A stretch of 64,000 nt of DNA from Flavobacteriia bacterium (GCA_026391005.1 JAPLEV010000049.1:62001-126000), one strand, 5' to 3'; counted from the stretch's first letter, positions 43,801 to 53,033 are shown. The notes: generated from the letters alone by a model not told the origin. Made by a program: numbers and translations.

Positions 43801-46005
43801 ACTAATATAGCGGCTCCAGTTGTTATGGTTGATAGTGTTGTATATTATTGGCGAGTTTGCTTGAATGAAGCAATGCCGATGTGGAAAACAAGATCTTTTC
43901 AATACATCATCAACAAGGAAGGTTGGGGGCAAGATGATTTTCATCAGTTTACTTTCAACGCGCCAATTGGTGTTAATCTCAACCAAATCAGTGAAAACCG
44001 CGAATTTGTTCCCATTCAAAAAACAATTTCCTGCTTAGCCTTAGCATCTTTTTCAGCACCATTTATTTACGATAATGCCTGGTATTTAAATGATGAGCAG
44101 CAAGAGTATGAGGTTTGTAATTTAAGCCCTAAATTTCATGTTGCCATAATCGATAAAGCGACTTTATTGCCTTGGGAGACCCGCTATACTTATCCAAATG
44201 GAACGGTTGTAAATCCCAATAATAATTTCGGTAACGCTAATGATAATTCGGGCTGTAAGCCAAGACCAATGAGGTATTTTACGTTTCAACAAAACAATGC
44301 CGCTCAGATTGATGCCTTTCAAAATCTAGTCGAAAATGTTGTTCAAAATGGCGATTATATTTTAATTTATTCTCCGATGACGACACGTTACGATTGGTGG
44401 GATCTTTATGATCCGGGCTTGTATCAAACGTTTTCTAATCTAGGTTCTGATAGTATTTATGCCGGTAGACCTAATCGCCCTTTCATTTTTTTAACGCGAA
44501 AAGGGGATCCTAGTTTTGTGGTGGAGTTGGTTTCTCAAAACAATGAAAATATCTTTCTTGACACGCTTATTTCTGGTTCTCAATTATTTGGAAGAGAGAC
44601 GACTCCTTTGATTGGGCCTGTTTCAGAATGGAAGTCACTCTTTTGGAAACGTGATGGATTAGAGCTAACGGCAGGAGATTCCACTATTCTCAATATAAAA
44701 TTATATAATACCTATGGTGCTTATCAATACACGATTGATACGCTTATGACCCCCAATGATTCAATTATCCAATTATCCAATTTAATAGACCCTGTTCTAT
44801 TTCCATACATGCGGTTAGAGGCACAATATTATGATTCCATAACTCAAACACCTTCCCAATTGGATTTTTGGCATGTTGTTTTTGCACCCCTGCCTGAAGC
44901 AGCTATTGATGCAAGCGCAGGGATTACTTGGACAACGCTAAACGATACCCTCCAAGAAGGGGAGACTGTAAAATTTGCCGTAGATGTTCGGAATATAAGT
45001 GATTATGGCATGGACTCTTTGTTAGTGAACTATTATATTGTTGACAAAAATGAGGTAATTCACCCGATTTTGTATCCGAGACAAGGACCTTTATTATCGG
45101 GAGATATTTTTAGAGATACCATTGAGTTTTCATCGATAGGCCTAGTGGGTGAAAATTGGCTTCGAATGGAAATCAATCCATATATCGATCTACTTAATGC
45201 ACAAACGGATCAGCCGGAATTAACCCATATTAACAATTTATTGCAGTTCCCGTTTGCGGTTCAATCAGAGGATATCAATCCAATATTGGACGTTACCTTT
45301 AATGGTCAACATATTTTAAATAATGACATTATTGCCCCGACTACAGAAATTATAGTCACCTTAAAAGACGAAAATCCGTACTTAGTGATGAGTGAGGATG
45401 CTGATACGTCCTTGTTTGGCATCTACCTAACTGATCCCGATGGGGAACAATTTAAAATTCCATTTATGAATTCAAATGGTGAGGTTATCATGCAATGGAT
45501 TCCCGCCGAAATGCAAAACAAGAAATTTAAGATTATTTACCCTAAGTATTTTGAGAAAACAGGGATTTACTCACTACTCGTTCAAGGAAGCGATAAATCA
45601 GGAAATCTATCGGGTGATTTTGAATATAAGATAAATTTTGAGGTGATACACGAGTCGGCGATTACGGAATTTTTAAACTATCCTAATCCATTTTCTACGA
45701 GTACTCGTTTTGTATTTACGGTGACTGGCGACGAGCTACCAGATGATATTTTAATTCAAGTGATGAATATTAATGGTAAAGTGGTTCGAGAAATAACCGA
45801 AGGGGAGCTTGGGCCCATCCATGTTGGCAGAAATATTACTGATTTTGCCTGGGATGGAAAGGACCAATTTGGTGACCAACTAGCAAATGGCATTTATTTG
45901 TATCGCGTTCAAGCACGGCTTAATGGCCAAAACGTTAAGCAATTGGAATCAGGTGCAGATAAATTTATTCATAAGGGACTGGGAAAGATGTACCTTATAC
46001 GTTAG
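40837..46005 (+). CDS. porU2: PorU2-like C25-family peptidase (putative second T9SS sortase)
   Basis: A 1722-residue secreted protein. A signal peptide (~1-20) precedes an N-terminal beta-rich region with LFGREKELPLFIQDGGDN and FFYAEKNDGWLDS. The C25 peptidase domain lies at ~400-760: catalytic His664 in MNFFGHSSSS and Cys696 in LIANSCYNGN, so both active residues are present. Long beta-sandwich repeats fill ~800-1620. The C-terminus (~1610-1722) has a FlgD-Ig-like domain (YPNPFSTSTRFVF; DFAWDGKDQFGD; LANGIYLYRVQA). PorU cleaves T9SS sorting domains and attaches cargo to lipopolysaccharide; PorU2 is assumed to do likewise for a subset. Confidence 0.88.
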   Translation: MKKIALVFWFFLMCFSTKAQSYGNEWINYSQKYYSFSLTQTGLYKIDVASLAAAGIPINTFTAGNVQLFGREKELPLFIQDGGDNLLDLGDIIFFYAEKNDGWLDSTLYDDPSRMGNPKYSLYNDTIQYFFTWNSSENNKRFVVENDVDFNSYSPSNYVLAEKWQSFSQSYIAGEKSSDASSSFFVSGEGWGSSIQNGVNGYTWNLSSTLLENVYQGIDAPLVNYRAVTVGASNAVFGGIGNHHSLHTIGSSNYVLIDTIFTGYQGISINKSFPVSVLPAAGGTNYKVSIIGDQSALSDFQSLNYWSFVYPRSPSFLNANKTSFLVENNASQSKIRLNMTALSIPTSYCFVLGDVPRKTPVVTVSPGNFQVLIPNSASGNSQKVILQDASTIVNIISFKLVNGTGVFTDFSSIPNLEKALLFIYHPKIENSVIEYATYRSSILGGDYNVILSKTDELYQQFGGGIPKHINGIRRYAHFIYSLANEKPVGMYLLGKGIREASVTTALSSGPGTRVSPATYGQSLVPSFGQPSCDVCITSNLGGMDKWVPLIPTGRISVNSNIELQTYLSKVKEFELQQDPGSIYSSQSKDWQKQILHFSGGNNSNEQYLFQLYLNNMASIAEDDYFGGNTTLVAKQSGNPLTPAQIQGIQDRIKEGVTIMNFFGHSSSSISGFDVNLDEPENWDNQGRYPLLIANSCYNGNIFQSTSTKSEQFVLTPNAGVIAYLGTIDYGFTSALNDFSNNFYKQFSLYNYGGTLGSHIKNLIDTVMNPNSDLITESTFSQMTLHGDPMLRLNPHDKPEIELTDPQIVFGPDNITLATDSIDISVTLKNLGKSIPGDFTLQILRDFPGSLVDSNYVFIVNGLDYEKTIQVKIPFYPLIGVGLNRFTISADIPSVVDEQYDEVTNNQVLKNFMINIDGIEPILPIDFAVVPRDTIALFASTIDPLAPLNTYRFEIDTVHTFNSGFRRYAMVTGLGGVKSVNWNQWISNSTNIAAPVVMVDSVVYYWRVCLNEAMPMWKTRSFQYIINKEGWGQDDFHQFTFNAPIGVNLNQISENREFVPIQKTISCLALASFSAPFIYDNAWYLNDEQQEYEVCNLSPKFHVAIIDKATLLPWETRYTYPNGTVVNPNNNFGNANDNSGCKPRPMRYFTFQQNNAAQIDAFQNLVENVVQNGDYILIYSPMTTRYDWWDLYDPGLYQTFSNLGSDSIYAGRPNRPFIFLTRKGDPSFVVELVSQNNENIFLDTLISGSQLFGRETTPLIGPVSEWKSLFWKRDGLELTAGDSTILNIKLYNTYGAYQYTIDTLMTPNDSIIQLSNLIDPVLFPYMRLEAQYYDSITQTPSQLDFWHVVFAPLPEAAIDASAGITWTTLNDTLQEGETVKFAVDVRNISDYGMDSLLVNYYIVDKNEVIHPILYPRQGPLLSGDIFRDTIEFSSIGLVGENWLRMEINPYIDLLNAQTDQPELTHINNLLQFPFAVQSEDINPILDVTFNGQHILNNDIIAPTTEIIVTLKDENPYLVMSEDADTSLFGIYLTDPDGEQFKIPFMNSNGEVIMQWIPAEMQNKKFKIIYPKYFEKTGIYSLLVQGSDKSGNLSGDFEYKINFEVIHESAITEFLNYPNPFSTSTRFVFTVTGDELPDDILIQVMNINGKVVREITEGELGPIHVGRNITDFAWDGKDQFGDQLANGIYLYRVQARLNGQNVKQLESGADKFIHKGLGKMYLIR

Positions 46006-47234
46006 AAGAATTTACAGCTCATTATTGCTGTGTCATCTCCATAATTTCCCTTTCCGCACCAATCAGTAAGGTGGGAGAAAATGATGTCATTCATGTCTTC
46101 CATTTTTAGTCCCGAATAAGTCTTGATATCTTTTATTAAACGATCAATCCCAAATGCTTCGCCATTTAAATCCTCTGTTTCTACAACTCCATCAGTATAC
46201 AAAACAAGTGTTGCTTTACTATCTAGCGTTAGTGACCCAACATTAATAGATGGTAATTCGTCGAGCATCCCTAAACCAATGCATCCATCCGTGAGTGGAA
46301 GTATTTTTCTGTTCATATATAGAATCGGGTAATTATGCGCAGCGTTGATGTATTTTAGTTTGCGGGTATGTGCATTAAAATGGGCAATAAAAAAAGTAAT
46401 GAACTTTTCACCTTTTGCATTTAAAACGATCTTCTTATTAAGCTCTTCCATTAAAAAAGCCAATTCAAAGCGCTGGTATTTAAAAAGCGTGCGAACGGTG
46501 GCTTGAAAATTCGCCATTAACATAGCTGCGCTAATTCCTTTTCCTGAAACGTCAGCAATGCATAAAATGTATTCGTCGTCGCCCAGGGGAATGAAGTCGT
46601 AATAATCACCACCAATTGCATGCCGCTGAATGTATTTGGCATGAACGTCCATTTTTCGGTCGGACGGAAGATCGGATGGAAAAAGAAGTTTCTGCAGTTC
46701 TGATGCTACTTCCAGATCTTTAGATATAATTTCTTTTATTATATTGCTCTTTACTAAACGCTTATTTTCAATGGCAACTGTTATGATACTCGTTAATGTC
46801 TGCGCAAAGGATAAATGGGAATCTGTATCTATTAACATAGAAGGTTTCAACTGATTATCCAATAATAATAAATAGGCAAGGGGTTGCCCTAAATGGAGTA
46901 CGGGTAAGACGACATTAAATTCTTTTAATAAATTGGAGTTAGAATCGGCAAGTAGGGTTATGTCTTTGAACCGAAGGAGATCAGGTATATTACTTTTCGC
47001 ATCAATTTTACCCTTAAAACCTTCTTTTAAAATGCAATTCCAACCTTCTTGATCGATAAACAATACAAATCGCCGGAAATTTAATTGTTGTTTTAATACA
47101 AATGAAAAATTATTCAGTAATTGCTCCGTGGAGAGGTTATTATTTATAGCAGAGGTTATCTCCAATAATGCATTAAGCTTTAAGTCTTGCAATGCAATTT
47201 TTTGGTCTAACTTTAGTTGAAGTTCCTCTGTCAT
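46002..47234 (-). CDS. GAF domain-containing SpoIIE-type PP2C protein phosphatase
   Basis: A 410-residue protein with an N-terminal coiled segment, a GAF-like sensor (~20-160) and a PP2C/SpoIIE catalytic domain (~190-410). Metal-binding acidic residues are seen in GGDYYDFIPLGDDEYILCIADVSGKGISAAMLM, here as GGDYYDF and IADVSGKG, then VLYTDGVVE and GDDTAIM. These enzymes dephosphorylate anti-sigma-factor antagonists in partner-switching control. The convergent porU2 gene overlaps by 4 bp, and the gene starts inside the end of the LpxD-like gene (4 bp overlap). Confidence 0.9.
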   Translation of the reverse strand: MTEELQLKLDQKIALQDLKLNALLEITSAINNNLSTEQLLNNFSFVLKQQLNFRRFVLFIDQEGWNCILKEGFKGKIDAKSNIPDLLRFKDITLLADSNSNLLKEFNVVLPVLHLGQPLAYLLLLDNQLKPSMLIDTDSHLSFAQTLTSIITVAIENKRLVKSNIIKEIISKDLEVASELQKLLFPSDLPSDRKMDVHAKYIQRHAIGGDYYDFIPLGDDEYILCIADVSGKGISAAMLMANFQATVRTLFKYQRFELAFLMEELNKKIVLNAKGEKFITFFIAHFNAHTRKLKYINAAHNYPILYMNRKILPLTDGCIGLGMLDELPSINVGSLTLDSKATLVLYTDGVVETEDLNGEAFGIDRLIKDIKTYSGLKMEDMNDIIFSHLTDWCGKGNYGDDTAIMSCKFF

Positions 47235-48148
47235 TTATTTTTTCGCATAAAATCTGGTAAGGAACGCAGTGCAATCAGCTCCTTGAATTTTTCTTTTACC
47301 TCACCACAGGGACTTCCAAAATAGGTTTTGCCCCCTTCTAAATCATTCATAACACCACTTTGTGCTAATATGATTGCAGCTTCACTTATTTTTATACTGC
47401 TTGCAATGCCGACCTGTCCCCATATTACCACTCGATCTTCTATAATAACACAACCTGCTATTGCAACGCCTGCAGCAATTAAACAATTCTGCCCAATTAC
47501 AGTATCGTGACCAATGTGCACTTGATTATCGATCTTAGATCCTTTGCCTATTTTTGTAATTCCTGTCACTCCCCGATCAACGGTGCATAATGCGCCGATT
47601 TCGACACCTTCTTCAATGGTAACTGTTCCGCAGGAATGCATCACCTTGTATTCTCCTGTTTCGCTTGTTTTTTTGTAATAGAAAGCATCGTGTCCGATAA
47701 CACTATTTGCTCCAATTGTTACATTGTCATGAATCCTCGTGCCATCTAAAATAGAAGCCCCTGGATAAATACGTACGTTTTTTCCGATCTGTACATTGTG
47801 ACCAAGGTAAACGTTTGGATAAATAAGATTTTGATTGTCTGAGTTTGTCTTAGGGCCTAATTTTGGGGCAAAATGTCGTGTTAATTTATTAAAATCATCA
47901 AAAGGATTTACTGAGATGATAAGCGCTTTGCCTTCGGGGCAATTTGTTTCTTTATTAATGATAATGGTAGTTGCGGCCGAGTTAAGTGCTTTTTCGTAGT
48001 ATTTAGGGTGATCAACAAATACGATATCACCTGCTTCAACAAGGTGAATTTCATTCAATCCAACTATTGGATGCGCAGGGTCACCATGATATTCACAGTT
48101 GATAAGCGCAGCAATCTCATCTAAGCGATGTGTTTTATCTAGTTTCAA
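47231..48148 (-). CDS. LpxD-like UDP-3-O-acyl-glucosamine N-acyltransferase
   Basis: A left-handed beta-helix acyltransferase of about 305 residues. The N-terminal uridine-binding domain is followed by hexapeptide repeats (~100-270) and NQVHIGHDTVIGQNCLIAAG, in which the His corresponds to the LpxD catalytic base. Bacteroidota often have two LpxD-type enzymes; this looks like the shorter second one. No ATG is available: the TTG at 48148 (MKLDKTHRLDEIA) is chosen because the alternative TTG at 48166 lies inside the -7 element. It overlaps the phosphatase gene by 4 bp. Confidence 0.85.
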   Translation of the reverse strand: MKLDKTHRLDEIAALINCEYHGDPAHPIVGLNEIHLVEAGDIVFVDHPKYYEKALNSAATTIIINKETNCPEGKALIISVNPFDDFNKLTRHFAPKLGPKTNSDNQNLIYPNVYLGHNVQIGKNVRIYPGASILDGTRIHDNVTIGANSVIGHDAFYYKKTSETGEYKVMHSCGTVTIEEGVEIGALCTVDRGVTGITKIGKGSKIDNQVHIGHDTVIGQNCLIAAGVAIAGCVIIEDRVVIWGQVGIASSIKISEAAIILAQSGVMNDLEGGKTYFGSPCGEVKEKFKELIALRSLPDFMRKNK

Positions 48149-48163
48149 AAGAATAGCTTTAAG

Positions 48164-48171
48164 CAAATTTA
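48164..48171 (-). promoter_or_regulatory. -7 promoter element of the LpxD-like gene
   Basis: Minus strand TAAATTTG, exact match; 15 bp before the TTG at 48148. It overlaps the alternative TTG start and therefore decides the start codon. Confidence 0.55.
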
Positions 48172-48259
48172 TGAAGAAAGAAGACTACAGGTGAGGATCT
48201 TTAAAGTAGTTATCACCCTACATTTGTTAAAATACTCAGTAAAAAAAGATGCGATTGCC

Positions 48260-48289
48260 TTGGAATTAAAAAAGAAATTCTTAAATTTG
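48260..48289 (+). promoter_or_regulatory. Promoter of rpmE
   Basis: TTG (48260-48262), 19-bp spacer, TAAATTTG (48282-48289): full consensus. The rpmE ATG at 48315 gives a leader of about 20 bases. Confidence 0.72.
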
Positions 48290-48314
48290 CAATCCAATTT
48301 GAATTAATAAAAGC

Positions 48315-48569
48315 ATGAAAAAAGAAATTCACCCAGACGATTACCGACTTGTAGTATTCAAAGATATGTCAAATGAGTATTCATTTGTTTGCCCTTCTTG
48401 CGCAAATACTAAAGAAACTATTGTTTGGGAAGATGGTAATGAATATCCTTTGGTGAAATTAGATATTTCTCATAAATCTCACCCTTTCTTTACTGGTATC
48501 GCTCAGTTTGTGGATACTGCAGGTAGAATCGATAAATTTAATAATCGTTTTGGTCGTCACATGAAGTGA
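48315..48569 (+). CDS. rpmE: 50S ribosomal protein L31, type B
   Basis: An 84-residue ribosomal protein. The start [16 protein letters not shown] and the end [14 protein letters not shown] match type B L31. Of the zinc cysteines found in the other type, only the pair in FVCPSCAN is present; it may or may not bind metal. It is a single-gene unit with its own promoter and terminator. Confidence 0.95.
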   Translation: MKKEIHPDDYRLVVFKDMSNEYSFVCPSCANTKETIVWEDGNEYPLVKLDISHKSHPFFTGIAQFVDTAGRIDKFNNRFGRHMK

Positions 48570-48592
48570 TTTTGAAACTCAACTAAATAGGA

Positions 48593-48616
48593 AGCCTTTC
48601 GAATTCGGAAGGCTTT
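48593..48616. terminator. Terminator of rpmE, bidirectional
   Basis: Arms AAGCCTT / AAGGCTT continue through a G-U pair into CGAATTCG; T-run on the right. It also lies 3 bp from the end of the convergent Sua5-type gene. Confidence 0.85.
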
Positions 48617-48618
48617 TT

Positions 48619-49581
48619 TTATGCCTTAAATTTTTCAGTAGCACGATTCAATCGATCGTTTAGGGTGGCACCTAATCCTTGTTCAGGAAATCTTTCAATG
48701 AAAATTTGTTGGAATCCTCTTTCGTCAAACTCATGCAATGCACTGTATAACTTCCGAGCCGCTTCTTGGAGGTCACTCGTTTCGCTTAATACAATCGCAT
48801 TTTCAATCTTTGTAGTGTTTGGGCATTCCTTAAAGAAAATATAGCCATTATTTTGATCCATTTTGGTGGAAGATGCATCATAAAAGTAAAGCGGTGTTCT
48901 TGGCGCATAATGATACTTGACCATCCCACTGGCGATTCCATTTTCTGTCGTTTCGTTTTTTATTCGAGGAACCTCGCCTAGGTGAAGTGCTATTTCTTCA
49001 ATGGAAATACTTCCTAAACGATAAACAATTACTTGCTCATTCTCCATTCCAATGATAGTAGACTCTATTCCTTTTTCACAAGGACCTCCATCAAGAATCA
49101 GGGGGATTTTACCCTTAAGTTGATTATAAACATGTTCGGCATTTGTAGGACTTACCCTTCCGTACAAATTTGCACTGGGCGCTGCTAATGGAAAATCTAA
49201 CTGTTGAAGCAATGCGTGAAAGTCAGGGTGCGAGGGTATGCGTATAGCCACATGCGTTTTGCCTCCGGTAATTAGATCGTCTACTAAGTTGCTTTTGGGT
49301 AATAGCACAGTAAGAGGTCCTGGCCAAAACACTTCTGTTAGTTGCTTTAAGATGGGAGGAAACTCGAGAATAAAGGGATCTATTTGTTCTTGATTTGCAA
49401 AATGTAAAATCAATGGGTTATTGAAGGGCCGAGATTTTGCTTCAAATATTTTTTTTACGGCTGAAGGGTTTAATCCATTAGCCGCTAGGCCATATACTGT
49501 TTCCGTGGGAACGGCAACCAGTTCGCCTGCTTTTAGGTACTCACTCGCTAGGGAGAGCTTATCTGTTATTATCGTTTCCAC
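48619..49581 (-). CDS. L-threonylcarbamoyladenylate synthase, Sua5 type
   Basis: About 320 residues with an N-terminal YrdC domain (GELVAVPTETVYGLAANGLN; AKSRPFNNPLILHFAN; FPLAAPSANLYGRVSPTNA) and a C-terminal SUA5 domain (~200-320; GMVKYHYAPRTPLYFYD). It makes threonylcarbamoyl-AMP for the t6A base at position 37 of ANN-reading tRNAs. The frame is open from an ATG at 49626, but the GTG at 49581 (METIITDK) fits the family start and lies 4 bp after an exact -7 element, so a leaderless GTG-started transcript is predicted. Confidence 0.92.
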   Translation of the reverse strand: METIITDKLSLASEYLKAGELVAVPTETVYGLAANGLNPSAVKKIFEAKSRPFNNPLILHFANQEQIDPFILEFPPILKQLTEVFWPGPLTVLLPKSNLVDDLITGGKTHVAIRIPSHPDFHALLQQLDFPLAAPSANLYGRVSPTNAEHVYNQLKGKIPLILDGGPCEKGIESTIIGMENEQVIVYRLGSISIEEIALHLGEVPRIKNETTENGIASGMVKYHYAPRTPLYFYDASSTKMDQNNGYIFFKECPNTTKIENAIVLSETSDLQEAARKLYSALHEFDERGFQQIFIERFPEQGLGATLNDRLNRATEKFKA

Positions 49582-49585
49582 AGAA

Positions 49586-49593
49586 CAAAAGTA
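49586..49593 (-). promoter_or_regulatory. -7 promoter element of the Sua5-type gene
   Basis: Minus strand TACTTTTG, exact TAnnTTTG match, 4 bp before the GTG at 49581. It rules out the upstream ATG at 49626 as the start of this transcript. Confidence 0.55.
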
Positions 49594-49673
49594 GAGAATT
49601 ACTTTGAATACGATTGTTAGGAGCATGTTGGAATTTAATTGCTTAAAATGAACGCCAATTGATAAATGAAATT

Positions 49674-49681
49674 TATCTTTG
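49674..49681 (+). promoter_or_regulatory. -7 promoter element of the response-regulator gene
   Basis: TATCTTTG, exact match, 26 bp before the ATG at 49708; the alternative ATG at 49666 lies upstream of it. Confidence 0.5.
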
Positions 49682-49707
49682 CCTTATCTAAAACAATTCT
49701 AAATAAG

Positions 49708-50388
49708 ATGGGAATTATTATTGCAGATAGCAACGACATTATGCGCATTGGTTTGCGAACAGTGTTGAGCAATGATCCTTCATTAACGATTGTTGGAGAT
49801 GCCCAAAATAACCAAGAATTAATAGATCAGATAAAGGCTTTTGGCGCTTCGATAGTATTGATTGATTTCACATCGCAGGGCTTTGATATAAATGTTATCT
49901 CTAAGGTTTTGCGACACGATTCAACTGTTAAGTTTGTTGCCATTACGCCCGATCAAAGTGCTCAAACATTGGTTGATGCTATTCGTTCGGGTGTTATTAG
50001 CTACGTGAAAAAGGATTGTGAATTATCCGAAATATTAGATGCGGTAAAAGAAACAAAAAAAGGCAATCGGTTTTTTTGCGGACAACTATTAGAAACGATA
50101 CAACGAGCAAATATAGATGTTCACGACATAGATGTCGATGGTTTTACCTGCGAAGCGGTTATTCTAACTGAAAGGGAAACAGAGATAATTAAGTTGATTG
50201 CTGAGGGATTAACTAATATTCAAATAGCGGATTATTTGTTTTTAAGTGCACATACGATTAACACTCACCGTAAAAATATAATGGGTAAATTAGGCGTTCG
50301 AAATACAGCTGGTATTGTTATGTATGCCGTGAAGACAGAATTGGTTTATCCCAATAAGTTTCTGTTTGCTCCAAATGCCCTAAACTAA
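49708..50388 (+). CDS. NarL/LuxR-type DNA-binding response regulator
   Basis: A 226-residue protein (from the ATG at 49708, where the receiver domain begins IIIADSNDIMRIGLRTVL). The receiver phospho-acceptor Asp is in SIVLIDFTSQ (about residue 52), and FVAITPDQS and VKKDCELSEI are the switch segments. A C-terminal LuxR helix-turn-helix (~150-215) reads LTERETEIIKLIAEGLTNIQ with HTINTHRKNIMGKLGV. No partner kinase is nearby. It converges on the TonB-dependent receptor with a 4-bp overlap. Confidence 0.9.
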   Translation: MGIIIADSNDIMRIGLRTVLSNDPSLTIVGDAQNNQELIDQIKAFGASIVLIDFTSQGFDINVISKVLRHDSTVKFVAITPDQSAQTLVDAIRSGVISYVKKDCELSEILDAVKETKKGNRFFCGQLLETIQRANIDVHDIDVDGFTCEAVILTERETEIIKLIAEGLTNIQIADYLFLSAHTINTHRKNIMGKLGVRNTAGIVMYAVKTELVYPNKFLFAPNALN

Positions 50389-53027
50389 CGAATTTTACAA
50401 ATTAATTTCAGGTTGATCCTTCGTTGGGTTAAATAGTTCGGAATTGCATAATATTTTCCTTGAACATCTTGGATCCATTGTTTAGAAAGCACATTGTTTA
50501 TTCCTAGTAGGTTGAAGATCTCTAATGAGATCAAAGCATCTGAAAAGTTTTTGCCCCAAAAATTATTCTTTCTTACTTTATCATTTGGAATTAAGTCGTA
50601 GGCCATACCTAAATCTACCCTAAAATAACTTTTTAATCGCAGGGTATCTTTATACCTTGTGCGGTCGGGTGGGCCATAAGGTAAACCGGTTGAAAATTGC
50701 AGCCCCATTTGAACGGTGAAATTTTCAAGTCCAGGCATTTTATCCTGCACTAGCGCTCCGAAATTGAACAATTGATCCGTTGGTCGCGGAATGTATCCCG
50801 GAAAAATTGTTGCGCTGTCTGCAATTGTTTGATCGTTACTGTAGCCAAAAATAATTTTTTCGCCTGCTGCATTATAGTATTCTTTATGTGAATCTCCGAT
50901 AATATTTTCCTTTGTGGATAATACGCCCAATTTAAAAAACGATTCGATTCCTTCCACAAACTCCCCATGAATATTGACATCAAATCCGTATGCGTAGGCA
51001 ACAGCATTGTTTTCAGCGTAGTAGCGGGTGCGAACATTCTCTATTTCATATGGATTTACGTCCCATAAATATTTGTAGAATAATTCACCCGAAACCTTAA
51101 ATGGATTTTCTCTATTCCACATCGAGAACAAGAGATCTGTTGATGCGACCAGGTGAAACGATTTTTGGGATTTAACCTGGGTATTTAACGTTCCTTCTAG
51201 GGTGCGGAATTCTCTGTAGAATGGAGGTTGATAGTAAAGTCCTGATGCTAATCGATAACTGATATTGCGTTTGGTAATCCGTCCATTATGCACCATGTAA
51301 TTGCGTGGATAGAAAATTAATGCGGCACGTGGAGTTAGATAAAACTCATTATTAACACTTGTATAGCCGCTTCTCAATCCTAAACTTAAGGCTATTTTTT
51401 TGGCTGATTCACTTATGGTATCATTAAAAAGCTTGGTTGTTTTTATGCCATTAAATTTTGTTTTTTGCTGAATTGCAACGGCATGATTTCGGTGGATGTT
51501 TGTCCAACTTTGATTCCATTGCCCATAGGCTGTAGCTCGTTCTCCAACCAAACTTAATTCACTTTTTATGGTTTCAAATAATTCTACTTGATTAGGTGAT
51601 GCTTGAGGAATACTATATCCTGCTGAGTCAATCATTTTCCATTCACTTAAGACATCTGTAAAAACATCATGTTGGTAATTTACGCCCCATTTGATGGTAG
51701 AGGTATAGAAATGTCTTTTTTCAAAATCTTTAAAGTTAGCATAAACACGATGCTCTCCTTGATGATAGATATTTGTAATGGTAGCATTTAATTGATTTCT
51801 TGCATGGTTTAAAAAGGTGCCAATTCCTAAAACAGCGATGGAATCACCGTATGTTTCTTTGGATGGATCCATTTCAAGTTCGTTGATGTAATATTGCCCT
51901 TGGATATCGAAATATTCTTTTTCGTTCGAATTAAAAATAGTAGCATAAAAATCCAAATCGGTATTCTTGCTTGCTTGATACTTTAATGCGGTGCCGCCCA
52001 TCATGGTTTGGAATCGTGTGCTTTCTTGTCCGTCAAAGTAGATTCGAAAAGAATAAGCTTCGTTTGCGGTCCCAAAGTCGGTAACTGCTGTTTGGGGAAT
52101 GAATTGGTAATTATTGGATGAAAAGTGCCCTAAAACGGACCAAGTTAATTTGGGATTTAGTTGGTAATTGGTAAGGAATTGCCCATCCATAAAAACTGGA
52201 TTGTAGGAGCCTTTTGTTGGCAAGGAGTTTAATAAGTAGCCGTTAGAACGGTATCTTGCTCCAGCGATATAGTTGAATTTTTTTGAAACTGCTTGTTCAG
52301 CATGGACTTCTGTCCCAAGTAATGAGAGCATTGCGGATCCCTTTGTACTTTTGGGTGTCTTGTATTCAATATCCAACACAGAACTTAATTTGTCGCCGTA
52401 TTGTGCATCAAATCCACCGGCTGAAAACTTCACCGATTCAACCAAAGCAGAATGTATAAAACTCATTCCTTCTTGTTGTCCACTCCGAGTTAGAAAGGGG
52501 CGGTAAACCATAAACCCATTTACGTAGACTAAGTTCTCGTCGTAGTTTCCTCCTCGAACATTGTAATTTGTTGTTAATTCATTATTAGATACAGCAGCGG
52601 TTACCAATGTGAGGGTTCTTTCAACACTTCCTGTTATCCGTTGGGGATCGAATGGAGCAAGTTTCGTTATTTCAAATGGGTCATCTTTCGACGAAACCAC
52701 CTGTACGGTTCTTTCTTGTTGAATAGGGAATTGAACGGCTTTTATTACATAACTCAATTTTGGGGTGCTAGCACTATAAACCATGCGAATTTCACGGTAT
52801 TCGTCAATACTTAGTTTAATTTTCAAGGTATCAAAGGCACTTGTTGAAAAGCTATAAGCTCCTAATGAATCACTGAAAATAATAGTACTTGGAATGGTAT
52901 TTACTTCTATTTGAACACTCTCTAAAGGATTTCCTCTTTTGTCTATACAGCTACCAACAATTTTTATTTGTTGGGAAATGCCATAGGCGGATAAAAATGA
53001 GAATATTAATAGGGCAATGCATTTCAT
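50385..53027 (-). CDS. TonB-dependent outer-membrane receptor with carboxypeptidase-like N-terminal domain
   Basis: An 880-residue receptor. The ATG at 53027 (MKCIALLIFSFLSAYG) gives a signal peptide. Residues ~22-105 form the CarboxypepD_reg-like domain usual in this phylum (GSCIDKRGNPLESVQIEV). The plug domain (~120-240) contains NYNVRGGNYDENLVYVNGFMVYRP and GGFDAQYGDKLSSVLDIEY; the rest is a 22-strand barrel ending RINLKLICKIR. It would take up a substrate with energy from the ExbB-ExbD-TonB system. No SusD partner is adjacent, so a glycan role is not indicated. A -7 element at 53034-53041 lies 6 bp before the ATG. Confidence 0.93.
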   Translation of the reverse strand: MKCIALLIFSFLSAYGISQQIKIVGSCIDKRGNPLESVQIEVNTIPSTIIFSDSLGAYSFSTSAFDTLKIKLSIDEYREIRMVYSASTPKLSYVIKAVQFPIQQERTVQVVSSKDDPFEITKLAPFDPQRITGSVERTLTLVTAAVSNNELTTNYNVRGGNYDENLVYVNGFMVYRPFLTRSGQQEGMSFIHSALVESVKFSAGGFDAQYGDKLSSVLDIEYKTPKSTKGSAMLSLLGTEVHAEQAVSKKFNYIAGARYRSNGYLLNSLPTKGSYNPVFMDGQFLTNYQLNPKLTWSVLGHFSSNNYQFIPQTAVTDFGTANEAYSFRIYFDGQESTRFQTMMGGTALKYQASKNTDLDFYATIFNSNEKEYFDIQGQYYINELEMDPSKETYGDSIAVLGIGTFLNHARNQLNATITNIYHQGEHRVYANFKDFEKRHFYTSTIKWGVNYQHDVFTDVLSEWKMIDSAGYSIPQASPNQVELFETIKSELSLVGERATAYGQWNQSWTNIHRNHAVAIQQKTKFNGIKTTKLFNDTISESAKKIALSLGLRSGYTSVNNEFYLTPRAALIFYPRNYMVHNGRITKRNISYRLASGLYYQPPFYREFRTLEGTLNTQVKSQKSFHLVASTDLLFSMWNRENPFKVSGELFYKYLWDVNPYEIENVRTRYYAENNAVAYAYGFDVNIHGEFVEGIESFFKLGVLSTKENIIGDSHKEYYNAAGEKIIFGYSNDQTIADSATIFPGYIPRPTDQLFNFGALVQDKMPGLENFTVQMGLQFSTGLPYGPPDRTRYKDTLRLKSYFRVDLGMAYDLIPNDKVRKNNFWGKNFSDALISLEIFNLLGINNVLSKQWIQDVQGKYYAIPNYLTQRRINLKLICKIR

Positions 53028-53033
53028 ATTAAG

